DNA of 64,000 nucleotides from an uncultured Lachnospiraceae bacterium. GTDB lineage: Bacteria; Bacillota; Clostridia; Lachnospirales; Lachnospiraceae. Each line of letters starts with the position of its first letter. Within the stretch, counting starts at the first letter, position 1. The notes below the pieces were generated by a model. The model worked only from the letters and a program-made list of their open reading frames with translations. It was not told the origin of the DNA and did not search any database. The position numbers and the translations under genes are program-made. This document shows positions 18,441-26,553 of this stretch, one piece after another. The stretch covers positions 83,368-147,367 of the forward strand of contig URXX01000005.1 in NCBI GenBank assembly GCA_900551895.1. Direction: 5' to 3'.

Positions 18441-19439
18441 CTATCTTTTAAAATTCGGAGCATATTTCGCTGCGAGCAGAATGGCTTCAATCATGCTGAC
18501 CGCACTCACTACTCCTTTGCCTGCAATATCAAACGCTGTTCCATGATCTACCGATGTTCTGAGAATCGGCATTCCGTTCGTAATTGCAATTGTTTTTTCA
18601 AAATCCAACGTTTTTGTGGCAATATGCCCTTGGTCATGGTACAGAGATAATACACTGTTATATTTTCCCTGTGCCGCCTGATGAAATACCGAATCCGCTC
18701 CTATCGGACCTTCCACGTGATAGCCCTGCTTTTTCAATTCTTCCACTGCCGGAGCAATTTCTTCCACTTCTTCCCAGCCAAAGAGTCCATGCTCTCCACT
18801 GTGTGGATTTAGTCCCGCTATTGCCATAACTCCGTCCGTCACGCCCAATTTTTCCAACGCTTCCGTACAGCGTTTTACATAATCTATAATTCTGTCTTTC
18901 TTAATCATATCGAGCATTTCTCTTAATGAAACATGTCTCGTAAGGAAAAATACTCGCAATCCGTTTGTCTCAAACATAGTCAGCGGATCTTCCGTATGTG
19001 TTAATGCACCGAAAATTTCCGTATGCCCGATAAAATCAATACCGCCTGCACGGAGAGATTCTTTATTAATCGGAGTAGTTGCAACCGCATCTACTTTTCC
19101 TCTATTTGCCAGTTCAATACTCTTTTCAATATAGTCATACGCAGCCTTTCCGCACATTCCGCTCACTTTTCCAAATGCAAATTGGCTCATGTCCATATTG
19201 TCTATATGAATAAGATTTAAAATCCCTTCCCGATAATCTCCCTCTTCCACTTCTTCAATTACATTGATTTTCAAATCTTCCCCTGTGATTTTAATGGCAT
19301 TTTCCATAACTTCTCTGTTTCCCACAATCACACAGTTCGCAACTTCCGACACTTCTCTTGATGCTGCGGATTTTGCGACAATTTCCGGTCCAACGCCTGC
19401 CGGATCTCCGATAGGAACTGCTATAAATGATTTTTGCAT
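18441..19439 (-). CDS. pdxA2: PdxA2-like 4-phospho-threonate/erythronate dehydrogenase
   Basis: NAD-dependent oxidative decarboxylase of the PdxA family, 332 residues. Family motifs are IGDPAGVGPEI at the N-terminus, DFIGHTEIFG (~134), AGLNPHSGEHGLFG (~213), SLYHDQGHIATK with a metal-binding His (~270) and SVDHGTAFDIAGKG (~298). In known pathways the PdxA2 branch oxidises 4-phospho-D-threonate or 4-phospho-D-erythronate, giving DHAP and CO2, instead of making vitamin B6. Location in an operon with two DUF1537 kinases and a GntP permease supports that role over pyridoxal synthesis. AGGAGG precedes the ATG. Confidence 0.9.
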   Translation of the reverse strand: MQKSFIAVPIGDPAGVGPEIVAKSAASREVSEVANCVIVGNREVMENAIKITGEDLKINVIEEVEEGDYREGILNLIHIDNMDMSQFAFGKVSGMCGKAAYDYIEKSIELANRGKVDAVATTPINKESLRAGGIDFIGHTEIFGALTHTEDPLTMFETNGLRVFFLTRHVSLREMLDMIKKDRIIDYVKRCTEALEKLGVTDGVMAIAGLNPHSGEHGLFGWEEVEEIAPAVEELKKQGYHVEGPIGADSVFHQAAQGKYNSVLSLYHDQGHIATKTLDFEKTIAITNGMPILRTSVDHGTAFDIAGKGVVSAVSMIEAILLAAKYAPNFKR

Positions 19440-19451
19440 ACCGTTCTCCTC

Positions 19452-20756
19452 CTAGATATATAATTTTTCTTTTAAATATGTAATACAGCGATTAATGGCG
19501 TCACTCTCTCCCTGACTTCCCCCTTTCGTAATAATATGTACACCGTCAAACTCGCCTTTTAAAAACTGTCCGTATGCCGCCAAAGGAAGTACTTCGTCCT
19601 CCAGTAAAAGACCTGCTGTTTGAAACTTCCTGCAAACAGCCACCGTTATATCTCCACCGCTTGTATAAAGTCCTTTAAAACTTGTTTCTTCTTTGAAAAT
19701 ACGATACGTAATTTCCGCAAAAGCGCTGTTAATACGGTCCGTAACTTCGTCCATAGAACAATGGTATTTCTCCATATAGGGTGTAAAATCAATTCTGTTC
19801 TCAGGATAAATGCCGTCTCCCACTACGGTAGACACAATGTTTTTACTGCTCTCTGCAAGAATCTCCTCTGTCACCCGCTCGATTTCTTTTTCTCTTCTTG
19901 TTTCTCCTTCCAGCAATTCTCTTGTCTGTACAAATACGTTATGTGTGCGTTGTGACAGCCACAATTCTTCAATCTGATTTTTTGTGTTTGGATTTACGCT
20001 GCCCACTACTGCAAGTATCCGGCTCTTCTCCTTTTTCTCGACGGGAACAATTAATTTTCTCGACAATGTTGCCGTAAATACCCCCGGATCCACTGCCACC
20101 GTTTTTAATCCGCTTGTGATAACCGCATCTGCAATCAAATCCAAATCCTCCTGCGTCACACAATCTAACACTAAAATCCTGCTTCCCGCATTTACACACT
20201 CTTTCATTTTATTTGCCAAATAATGTTTGCCGTGCATCAAATCTTTCATACAGATCAATGACACTTTATATTTGCTCTGCTCTGCAAACAATACTGCAAT
20301 TTCTGATTTCGTCACCGGAGTTTTCGGATCAATGGCTATATCCGTCCTATGTAGTGGAATGCCGTTCACTAACATATATCCGCCAATCGCAATTCTTTTT
20401 GAACTAGGGAAACACGGTGCAACAATCGCCACATATTCCTCGCCAAGTTCATCTAACATTGCATCTGTTTCGCTTCCCAAGTTTCCTCTGAGCGTACTGT
20501 CAATTCTTTTTGCATACACTTTTACTTCATCATGTTTTAATAATTTACATACGTTTTTCACCCGATTATACGAAATTTCCGCATCTACTCCTCTGCTGTC
20601 TGTCGGATACAATACACAATCACAGTCCGATAACATTTCCAGTTCAATTCGTTCCATATTCATAACGGTGTATGCTCTATAATTCATTTTTTTCAACAGG
20701 ACTCCAGTGGCATTCGCCCCCGTTAAATCATCTGCAATTACCACACATTGCGGCAT
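19452..20756 (-). CDS. Four-carbon acid sugar kinase (DUF1537), first paralogue
   Basis: ATP-dependent kinase of the DUF1537 family, 434 residues. The N-terminal substrate domain opens with VIADDLTGANATG (the DDxTG motif) and contains RIDSTLRGNLGSE (~106). The C-terminal nucleotide domain has YTSGGDITVAV (~365) and ITKGGSQGESDAI (~412). Members phosphorylate D-threonate, D-erythronate, L-threonate or 3-oxo-tetronates at O4. The size and motifs are nearer the DtnK/OtnK group; the substrate cannot be fixed from sequence. It is followed 12 bp later by the PdxA2-like dehydrogenase, which would use its phosphorylated product. Confidence 0.9.
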   Translation of the reverse strand: MPQCVVIADDLTGANATGVLLKKMNYRAYTVMNMERIELEMLSDCDCVLYPTDSRGVDAEISYNRVKNVCKLLKHDEVKVYAKRIDSTLRGNLGSETDAMLDELGEEYVAIVAPCFPSSKRIAIGGYMLVNGIPLHRTDIAIDPKTPVTKSEIAVLFAEQSKYKVSLICMKDLMHGKHYLANKMKECVNAGSRILVLDCVTQEDLDLIADAVITSGLKTVAVDPGVFTATLSRKLIVPVEKKEKSRILAVVGSVNPNTKNQIEELWLSQRTHNVFVQTRELLEGETRREKEIERVTEEILAESSKNIVSTVVGDGIYPENRIDFTPYMEKYHCSMDEVTDRINSAFAEITYRIFKEETSFKGLYTSGGDITVAVCRKFQTAGLLLEDEVLPLAAYGQFLKGEFDGVHIITKGGSQGESDAINRCITYLKEKLYI

Positions 20757-20789
20757 ATTTTCACTTCCTCTCCTGTCTGTTTCTGAAAA

Positions 20790-22208
20790 CTATTGTTTAA
20801 ACACCTCGACAGTTTCTTTTAAAGTTGTATCTTCCCCTACATTTCCCGGAAAAATCACATACGGTATCTGCGGGAATTTGCTTTCTTCTCCGGTCTGCCA
20901 TACCGGTATCCCCGGCTTAATCTGACCGAGTACATTTGCTTTCTTTACCTTTAACGCCTTTGTCCCTATATCACTCGAGGTAATTCCGCCTTTCGCAATA
21001 ACAAATTGAGGGGTTATCTGCAATTTTCCCACTAAAGATTGCACCGCATCCGAGATGCGTACGGACAACCTCAGTTCATCCTCCTTATCCCCTGTATCTG
21101 CCGTAATAAGGGTACGGGTTGTATAACAACAAACTGTTTTTCCCTGTCTGATGCAATTCTCTTCTCTCTCTAAACAACGCTCCACTTCTTTTTGGAAAGC
21201 GTCCTCATCTTTTACAAGGGAAACGTCCATTTCAACAAATTCAATCTCTTTTAATTCACGAAGAGCCTCCACTTGTCTGCTCGTTTTATCGGTATGCGAT
21301 CCTACAATAATTACCCCGCCGTTATTCGTTTCCGATGTCACCATTTTATCTTTTGTAAGAAGAGGCTGGTCGCTAATTCCTCCCATTACTTTTACAATGG
21401 CTGCTGCCGTGCGGAACATAAAAACTTTTCCTTTTGCCATTGCCCGATAAAGCGCCACACAAAATATTTTTATATCAACATAATCTACCGCGTTTACAAT
21501 AATTTTATTAAATCCGCTCACCGCTGACAGTTTCTGCTCTATTTTATCAATATCTACATTTCTCAAATCTTCCAACGGAATGCAGCAAACATTTTCTGCT
21601 TTGTACTTTCCTTTTGTCTTTTCTTCCACATATGCAGGCATTGTTTCTGCCGTATACCCAAACGTAGAATCTTTCGCAAATTCTGTTTCATTTGCCGGTA
21701 TTAATTTGTCACCGTATTTTACATAATGTACATTGTTAATTGTAAAGCGACCGCCTTCCTTAAAAAACGGGCAAATAATTTCTCCGTCAATAATCTTCCC
21801 TGTATTTTTCTCATATTCTTCTTTTAAAATTTCTGTTTCCAGTGGGTAATGACCTCTGAGAGTGCTGTCGCTTCTGCTTATGAAAATGTACTCCTTCCCC
21901 GTTTCTTTTGATACTTCATCAATCACTCTCGCTATTTCATGGTGTACTTTTGTCGTCTGTTCTGCCGTAAACCCACGGGAATTTGTTAAAATATAGAATA
22001 AATTATTTTCTTCTGCAAATCCCTGCATCATACTTTCCTTATCCCAGTTAGTGTATACAGATATATCGTGTACTGTCTGTACTCCCGTAGGATCATCATC
22101 AAGAACAACTATCTTTTTTTCGTTATTTTCAATCTCTTTTCTCAACAGTTTATCAATATACTCTTCATCTATTTGTTGAAATGAATTTAAAATATCTGCA
22201 TTCAGCAT
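20790..22208 (-). CDS. Four-carbon acid sugar kinase (DUF1537), second divergent paralogue
   Basis: A second DUF1537 protein, 472 residues, clearly different from its neighbour (extra N-terminal ~30 residues, different spacing). It has VVLDDDPTGVQTVHD at residue ~34, SRSDSTLRGHYPLE (~110) and the C-terminal FVIAKGGITSSDIG (~402). The same chemistry (ATP-dependent phosphorylation of a four-carbon acid) is expected on another substrate or isomer. It lies 15 bp downstream of the dehydrogenase gene and 33 bp upstream of the first kinase gene, so all are probably one transcript. Confidence 0.88.
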   Translation of the reverse strand: MLNADILNSFQQIDEEYIDKLLRKEIENNEKKIVVLDDDPTGVQTVHDISVYTNWDKESMMQGFAEENNLFYILTNSRGFTAEQTTKVHHEIARVIDEVSKETGKEYIFISRSDSTLRGHYPLETEILKEEYEKNTGKIIDGEIICPFFKEGGRFTINNVHYVKYGDKLIPANETEFAKDSTFGYTAETMPAYVEEKTKGKYKAENVCCIPLEDLRNVDIDKIEQKLSAVSGFNKIIVNAVDYVDIKIFCVALYRAMAKGKVFMFRTAAAIVKVMGGISDQPLLTKDKMVTSETNNGGVIIVGSHTDKTSRQVEALRELKEIEFVEMDVSLVKDEDAFQKEVERCLEREENCIRQGKTVCCYTTRTLITADTGDKEDELRLSVRISDAVQSLVGKLQITPQFVIAKGGITSSDIGTKALKVKKANVLGQIKPGIPVWQTGEESKFPQIPYVIFPGNVGEDTTLKETVEVFKQ

Positions 22209-22223
22209 CTCTATCCCTCTTTT

Positions 22224-23111
22224 CTACTCCGTCTTTTTCACTTCCACGTCTGCCAGTTTTTCAAAATACTGTACAATTCCCCCATGATCGTCATTCATAT
22301 GACCGTGTACCTTCAACGTCTGTAAAATCTCATAAAGCTGGGCTGTATATGGGATTGGCACATCTAACGAATGGGCTGTATTTACAACATTTTTTATATC
22401 TTTATGATTAATACGGATAGGTCCGCCCGGTTTAAAATTCCGTTCAATAATCATCGGTATCTTTGCATCTAACACTGCGCTTCCCGCTAAACCGCCGCGA
22501 ATTGCCTCATAAACTTTCTGCGGATCCGCTCCCGCTTTTGTTGCCAATACAAAGGCTTCCGACACAACTGCAATCGTATTATTTACAATAATCTGATTAG
22601 CAAGTTTTGTTACGCTTCCGCTTCCGCTGCCGCCAATCAAAAGTGCTGTTGAACCGAGAATGGCAAAATATTTCTGCAATACTTCAAAATCTTTTGCATC
22701 TCCTCCCGCCATAATTGCAAGCGTACCCGCTATCGCTCCCGGTTCTCCTCCCGATACCGGAGCATCCACAAAGCCGACACCTATCTCTCGTAATTTTTCA
22801 TAGCACTCTCTTGATTCAACCGGCGTTACCGAACTCATGTCACACACAACACTTCCCTCCTTCAGTGTAGACGCCACGCCATTTTCATCAAACAAAATAG
22901 ATTTCACAATATCTCCGCTCGGAACAATAATAAACACAATGTCACATTTTTCCCCTATTTCTGCATATGTAGCCGCGTATGCTCCCGCTTCTTCAACTTC
23001 TCTTACCGCTTCCTCATTCAAATCGAAAACCCACAGTTCTATTCCCGCTTTTAACAGGTTCTTAGCCATAGGTTTTCCCATAATTCCCAATCCGATAAAT
23101 CCTACTTTCAT
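22224..23111 (-). CDS. 3-hydroxyisobutyrate/tartronate-semialdehyde-type NAD(P)-dependent dehydrogenase
   Basis: 295-residue beta-hydroxyacid dehydrogenase. N-terminal Rossmann motif VGFIGLGIMGKPMAKN, substrate loop VDAPVSGGEPGAIAGTL (~119-135) and the catalytic-Lys helix GSVTKLANQIIVNN are clear. In DUF1537 pathways a member of this family (LtnD/GarR-like) oxidises the four-carbon acid at C2 before the kinase acts. The ATG at 23111 is chosen because AAAGGA is 9 nt upstream; longer in-frame starts have poor spacing. It is the first gene of the operon, behind a good promoter at 23173-23201. Confidence 0.9.
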   Translation of the reverse strand: MKVGFIGLGIMGKPMAKNLLKAGIELWVFDLNEEAVREVEEAGAYAATYAEIGEKCDIVFIIVPSGDIVKSILFDENGVASTLKEGSVVCDMSSVTPVESRECYEKLREIGVGFVDAPVSGGEPGAIAGTLAIMAGGDAKDFEVLQKYFAILGSTALLIGGSGSGSVTKLANQIIVNNTIAVVSEAFVLATKAGADPQKVYEAIRGGLAGSAVLDAKIPMIIERNFKPGGPIRINHKDIKNVVNTAHSLDVPIPYTAQLYEILQTLKVHGHMNDDHGGIVQYFEKLADVEVKKTE

Positions 23112-23172
23112 ATTCACCATTCCTTTCACGTTTATTTGTGTTTGAATTTGTTTTATTATGTTCTTTTGTTTT

Positions 23173-23246
23173 AGATTACTACATATTTAAACATTTGTAA
23201 ATAGTTTTTGTGTAAAATTGTTTGATATTTTTTCGACAATCAAACA
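23173..23246 (-). promoter_or_regulatory. Promoter and candidate operator of the sugar-acid operon
   Basis: Minus strand TTTACA (23196-23201), 17-bp spacer, TAATCT (23173-23178). Upstream of it is an 8-bp perfect inverted repeat TGTTTGAT/ATCAAACA with 12-bp spacing (23219-23246). The repeat could bind the DeoR protein encoded at 16160-16912, or serve the divergent gene at 23347. Confidence 0.55.
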
Positions 23247-23272
23247 TTTTTGAACATTTCTAACTATATATC

Positions 23273-23301
23273 TTGCGACTAAAAATTAAATGTGTTATAT
23301 T
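23273..23301 (+). promoter_or_regulatory. Predicted promoter of the 23347 membrane-protein gene
   Basis: Plus strand TTGCGA (23273-23278), 17-bp spacer, TATATT (23296-23301). It overlaps a longer possible coding start at 23290, which makes the ATG at 23347 the better start. Confidence 0.5.
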
Positions 23302-23346
23302 TTGCTTAAAAATACCTATATGACTCATTCACAGGGAGGTGTTTCT

Positions 23347-23910
23347 ATGAACAAAAAACTTTTTAAGAAATACACAATTATTTTCTTTTCCATTCTTCTC
23401 TTCATCGGATTGTTGTGTGCCGTACAATTTCTGTACTCCGCCTACAAAAATCCAAAGATAGAAAAGAAGTCACAAACTTTACAGGGGTTTTTACTAATAA
23501 AAGATACACAGGACAAACTTCCTGTAGAAATAAAAATCCATTCCGAACTATCCACTTATCGTTTTCACAACGAAACAGCCTCCGTGCAGGGCAAGATAAC
23601 TGCCACATATAAAGGAAAAGAAGTATATTCCATCGACTTTTATAGTTCCAATATAGAACGAAACTATATTGCTGTGGAAAATAATACTTCTTCTCCGTCT
23701 ACACTTGTGGCATTTACCAAACATTTTGATTGTTTTTTACTTGGTGTTCCAACGAAAGATATTTCTTCGATAGAAAATATTAGAAATGAGGAAACCGCAC
23801 TTTTCACGGTTTCCCAAGAAACAACTAAAGATTTTAAACAGATTTTTTCATTCTTCCCCGAAAATTCTAAACAGGTAAATGAGTGGCTTACGAAAAATCA
23901 GTGGAAATAA
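23347..23910 (+). CDS. Uncharacterised single-pass membrane protein
   Basis: 187 residues; I do not recognise the family. A Lys-rich start is followed by one hydrophobic segment (residues ~10-32, rich in Ile/Leu/Phe) and then about 150 mostly polar residues predicted outside the cell, without Cys pairs or a known motif. The ATG at 23347 has GGGAGGTG at good spacing. The stop codon abuts the stop of the convergent lrgB gene with no bases between. It is the only plus-strand gene between 16.1 and 28.3 kb and has its own promoter. Function unknown. Confidence 0.7.
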   Translation: MNKKLFKKYTIIFFSILLFIGLLCAVQFLYSAYKNPKIEKKSQTLQGFLLIKDTQDKLPVEIKIHSELSTYRFHNETASVQGKITATYKGKEVYSIDFYSSNIERNYIAVENNTSSPSTLVAFTKHFDCFLLGVPTKDISSIENIRNEETALFTVSQETTKDFKQIFSFFPENSKQVNEWLTKNQWK

Positions 23911-24603
23911 TTATAAGAACATCGCAAAGACAGATGCTCCCACCACTGTCATCAGTCCCGAAACTACAATCGAAAGACTGCTCATAGCCCCTTCCACTTC
24001 TCCAATTTCCAACGCCTTCGCCGTTCCGACGGCGTGGGCGGAAGTGCCAAACGCAAGTCCTACCGCAATCGGTTCATAAATCTTAAACAATTTACAAACC
24101 GCCTGTCCGATTACATTTCCAAGTACTCCTGTCACAATAATAACCGCAACGGTAATTGTTGTAATTCCGCCAAGTTCATCTGCCACCCCTATTCCAATGG
24201 CTGTCGTGATAGACTTCGGCAATAAAGTAACATATTCCCTATGGGACAATCCAAACATATAGGACATTGCCAAAATACTCAACAAACTGGAAAGTACACC
24301 GGAGAAAATACCGAGAAAAATTGCCAGCCCATTCTTTTTTAACAACGTAATCTGCTGATACAACGGAATGGCAAGCGCCACTGTTGCAGGTGTCAAAAGA
24401 TAACTTAAATATTTTGCCGTTTCATTATATGTATCATAATCAATATCAAAAAGAAGAAGAAAGCCGGCAACAAATAAAATCGAAATAAGAAGCGGATTTA
24501 AAATTCCCCATTTTAATTTCTTCTTTAAGAACAATCCGATACCATAACCGACAATGCTGATTGTCACTCCAAAATAAACGGATTCGGTAAGTAATTCTTT
24601 CAT
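23911..24603 (-). CDS. lrgB: LrgB/CidB-family membrane protein
   Basis: 230-residue membrane protein with about six hydrophobic segments. The YVTLLPKSITTAIGIGVADELGG region (~120-142) is the conserved LrgB core. LrgAB/CidAB systems are membrane complexes linked to murein hydrolase activity, pyruvate/glycolate movement and cell death; which applies here is not known. The ATG overlaps the lrgA stop as ATGA, implying translational coupling. It ends exactly where the convergent gene ends. Confidence 0.92.
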   Translation of the reverse strand: MKELLTESVYFGVTISIVGYGIGLFLKKKLKWGILNPLLISILFVAGFLLLFDIDYDTYNETAKYLSYLLTPATVALAIPLYQQITLLKKNGLAIFLGIFSGVLSSLLSILAMSYMFGLSHREYVTLLPKSITTAIGIGVADELGGITTITVAVIIVTGVLGNVIGQAVCKLFKIYEPIAVGLAFGTSAHAVGTAKALEIGEVEGAMSSLSIVVSGLMTVVGASVFAMFL

Positions 24604-24965
24604 GACTCTATTTCCTCCCGTTTTCTCATGCGAATGACTGCCTGTGTAACTTTTCCTGTACAAACCATAACAATGACTGTCGTTACAAATGTAATCACCA
24701 CTACTGGCACTAAAATTTCCTGCAAATCCGCCCAAGCCGCAATAATTCCTACCGCTGCCGGAATAAACATCGGCGGCATAATATCAATCAGAAAATCACC
24801 CGCTATTTTTACCTGACTTAATTTTACAATCTTTGTACACAGACAAAAAAGCATAAGCAAAAGCCCGTAAATACTTGCAGGAATCGGAAGAGGAATAACG
24901 CTGTGTAAAACCTCCCCGATAAATGTTACGGTTAAAATAATACCAAACTGATATAATAATTTCAT
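24600..24965 (-). CDS. lrgA: LrgA/CidA-family holin-like protein
   Basis: 121 residues, four hydrophobic segments, with the family core PLPIPASIYGLLLMLF (~26-41) and MPPMFIPAAVGI (~64-75). It is paired with LrgB. The start is supported by AGGATAAGGAA upstream. It lies 14 bp after a HAD-hydrolase gene and is probably co-transcribed with it. Confidence 0.92.
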   Translation of the reverse strand: MKLLYQFGIILTVTFIGEVLHSVIPLPIPASIYGLLLMLFCLCTKIVKLSQVKIAGDFLIDIMPPMFIPAAVGIIAAWADLQEILVPVVVITFVTTVIVMVCTGKVTQAVIRMRKREEIES

Positions 24966-24979
24966 TTCCTTATCCTCTG

Positions 24980-25630
24980 TTACAATAATATTTTCTCCAA
25001 ATCGCCAACTGTATCTGCAATATAGGTCGCTCCGTGACTTTCCAATTCTTCACGCTCTCCAAACCCATACAGAACACCTATCGATTCTACACCGCACGTT
25101 TTCGCACCGATTATGTCATGCTCCTTGTCGCCAATCATGATTACTTTTTCTAAATCTGTAATCCCGTTCTGCTCCAAAGCATACTGAATAACTTCGGCTT
25201 TATTCACTCTTCTGCCGTCCAGTTCACTTCCCGCAACAAATACAAAATATTCCTTTAACCCAAAATGCTCTAATATTTTTTCAGAATATACAGTCGGCTT
25301 TGATGTGGCAACAATAAGCGTTTTTTCCTGTTCTCTCAATTTCCCCAGCAACGCAGGAATCCCCTCATACACTTCATTTTCATATAAACCGACCGTTGCA
25401 AAGCGTTCTCTATATTTTTCTACCGCTCTATCTCCCTCTTCATCTGTCATGTCATAATACTTCACGAAAGACTCTTTAAGCGGAGGACCGATAAATTTCC
25501 TGAGTTCCTCCAAGTTTTCCGTATGTATTCCAAAATCTTCCAACGCATAGGCAACGCAAGTTGTAATGCCCAGTTGCGAATTTGTCAGCGTTCCGTCTAA
25601 GTCAAATAAAATATATTGATATTCTTTCAT
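24980..25630 (-). CDS. HAD-superfamily phosphatase (phosphoglycolate phosphatase-like)
   Basis: Cytoplasmic phosphohydrolase of 216 residues. HAD motif I LFDLDGTLTNS (nucleophile Asp ~10), motif II VATSKP (~108), motif III Lys nearby and motif IV IGDKEHDIIGAK (~167) are all present; the cap domain is the alpha-helical PGP type. Similar proteins act on phosphoglycolate, 5'-nucleotides or pyrophosphate. Its position upstream of lrgAB is of interest because some LrgAB proteins move glycolate, but the link is speculative. AAAGGAGG precedes the ATG. Confidence 0.88.
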   Translation of the reverse strand: MKEYQYILFDLDGTLTNSQLGITTCVAYALEDFGIHTENLEELRKFIGPPLKESFVKYYDMTDEEGDRAVEKYRERFATVGLYENEVYEGIPALLGKLREQEKTLIVATSKPTVYSEKILEHFGLKEYFVFVAGSELDGRRVNKAEVIQYALEQNGITDLEKVIMIGDKEHDIIGAKTCGVESIGVLYGFGEREELESHGATYIADTVGDLEKILL

Positions 25631-25655
25631 CTCTTCTCCTCCTTTAAAATAACGA

Positions 25656-25674
25656 AGGGACGTACACCGTCCCT
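25656..25674. terminator. Weak hairpin between yitT-like and HAD genes
   Basis: 7-bp perfect stem AGGGACG/CGTCCCT with a 5-nt loop, but only a broken T-run on the minus strand. It may attenuate transcription from the asparaginase-yitT genes into the HAD-lrgAB genes. Confidence 0.45.
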
Positions 25675-25678
25675 CCTT

Positions 25679-26539
25679 TTATCCTCTGACTTTTTTCTTT
25701 ACATTCCACTCTCCGATAACTTCATTCACGGTAGAAACCGTTACAAAAGCACGCATATCTACTGTATGTAAATATTCGAGCAATTTTCCGTATTCATTCT
25801 GCGTAAGAATTGTCACGATTTCAATTTTCTCCGTCTTATTGTATCCGCCTACGGCTGCATACAATGTAACTCCACGTTTCAATTCTTCTGTAATAAATTT
25901 CTGTACAACTTCGTAATGGTCTGACAAAATGCAGACACGTTTTCTTCTGTTAAATCCGCCGATAAAGTTATCAATAACAATGCCGTTTACATAAGTAGCC
26001 AAAATACTTAAAATAACTTCCTTTGTGCCATATACAAAAATAGAACTTACGGCAACGCACATTCCTGTAATTGTCATCGCCTTTCCGATTTCTACATGAA
26101 GATATTTGTTTACGATTTTTGCCACAATATCAAGTCCGCCCGATGACGCATTCGCATTAAACAACATAGCAAGTCCGATGCTTACAACAAGTATATAACA
26201 AATCGTATCGATTAAAATATCTCCTGTCAGCGATTTATTATTTGGCACGATTTTTTCAAAAATAAACAAAAATACCGGAAGCATAATGGACGTATACACT
26301 GTTTTCGCCCCAAATTCCTTCCCGATAAAAATAAAACCGATAACAAGCAGCGCCGCATTTAAAATAAACGTCATTACAGATATCGGAAGCGGAACAAAGT
26401 TTGCAAGCACGATAACAAGACCGGACAAACTTCCTACAATAACGTTACTCGGTATCATGAAAAAATATACTGCCATTGAAATAATGAAGATACCTAGCGT
26501 AATGATACCATATTCTCTGATAAACTTTTTCTTATCCAT
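25679..26539 (-). CDS. YitT-family (DUF161/DUF2179) membrane protein
   Basis: 286 residues: about five or six transmembrane segments (residues ~10-190) and a C-terminal soluble DUF2179-type domain (~200-280) containing a glycine-rich VGGYNKTEKIEIVTIL strand. The PSNVIVGSLSGL loop near residue 30 is the usual DUF161 signature. Function is not established; such proteins are thought to be transport-related. It lies 14 bp after the asparaginase gene with GGGAGG before its ATG. Confidence 0.88.
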   Translation of the reverse strand: MDKKKFIREYGIITLGIFIISMAVYFFMIPSNVIVGSLSGLVIVLANFVPLPISVMTFILNAALLVIGFIFIGKEFGAKTVYTSIMLPVFLFIFEKIVPNNKSLTGDILIDTICYILVVSIGLAMLFNANASSGGLDIVAKIVNKYLHVEIGKAMTITGMCVAVSSIFVYGTKEVILSILATYVNGIVIDNFIGGFNRRKRVCILSDHYEVVQKFITEELKRGVTLYAAVGGYNKTEKIEIVTILTQNEYGKLLEYLHTVDMRAFVTVSTVNEVIGEWNVKKKVRG

Positions 26540-26553
26540 ATTTTCCTCCCAAT

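Noticed and set aside
17870..18451. 193-codon plus-strand open frame opposite the GntP gene
   Set aside because: Composition is the mirror of a hydrophobic protein (Pro/Ile/Thr-rich); no start signal.
18441..19439. PdxA of vitamin B6 synthesis
   Set aside because: The operon context (DUF1537 kinases, GntP) and absence of other pdx genes favour PdxA2-type sugar-acid catabolism.
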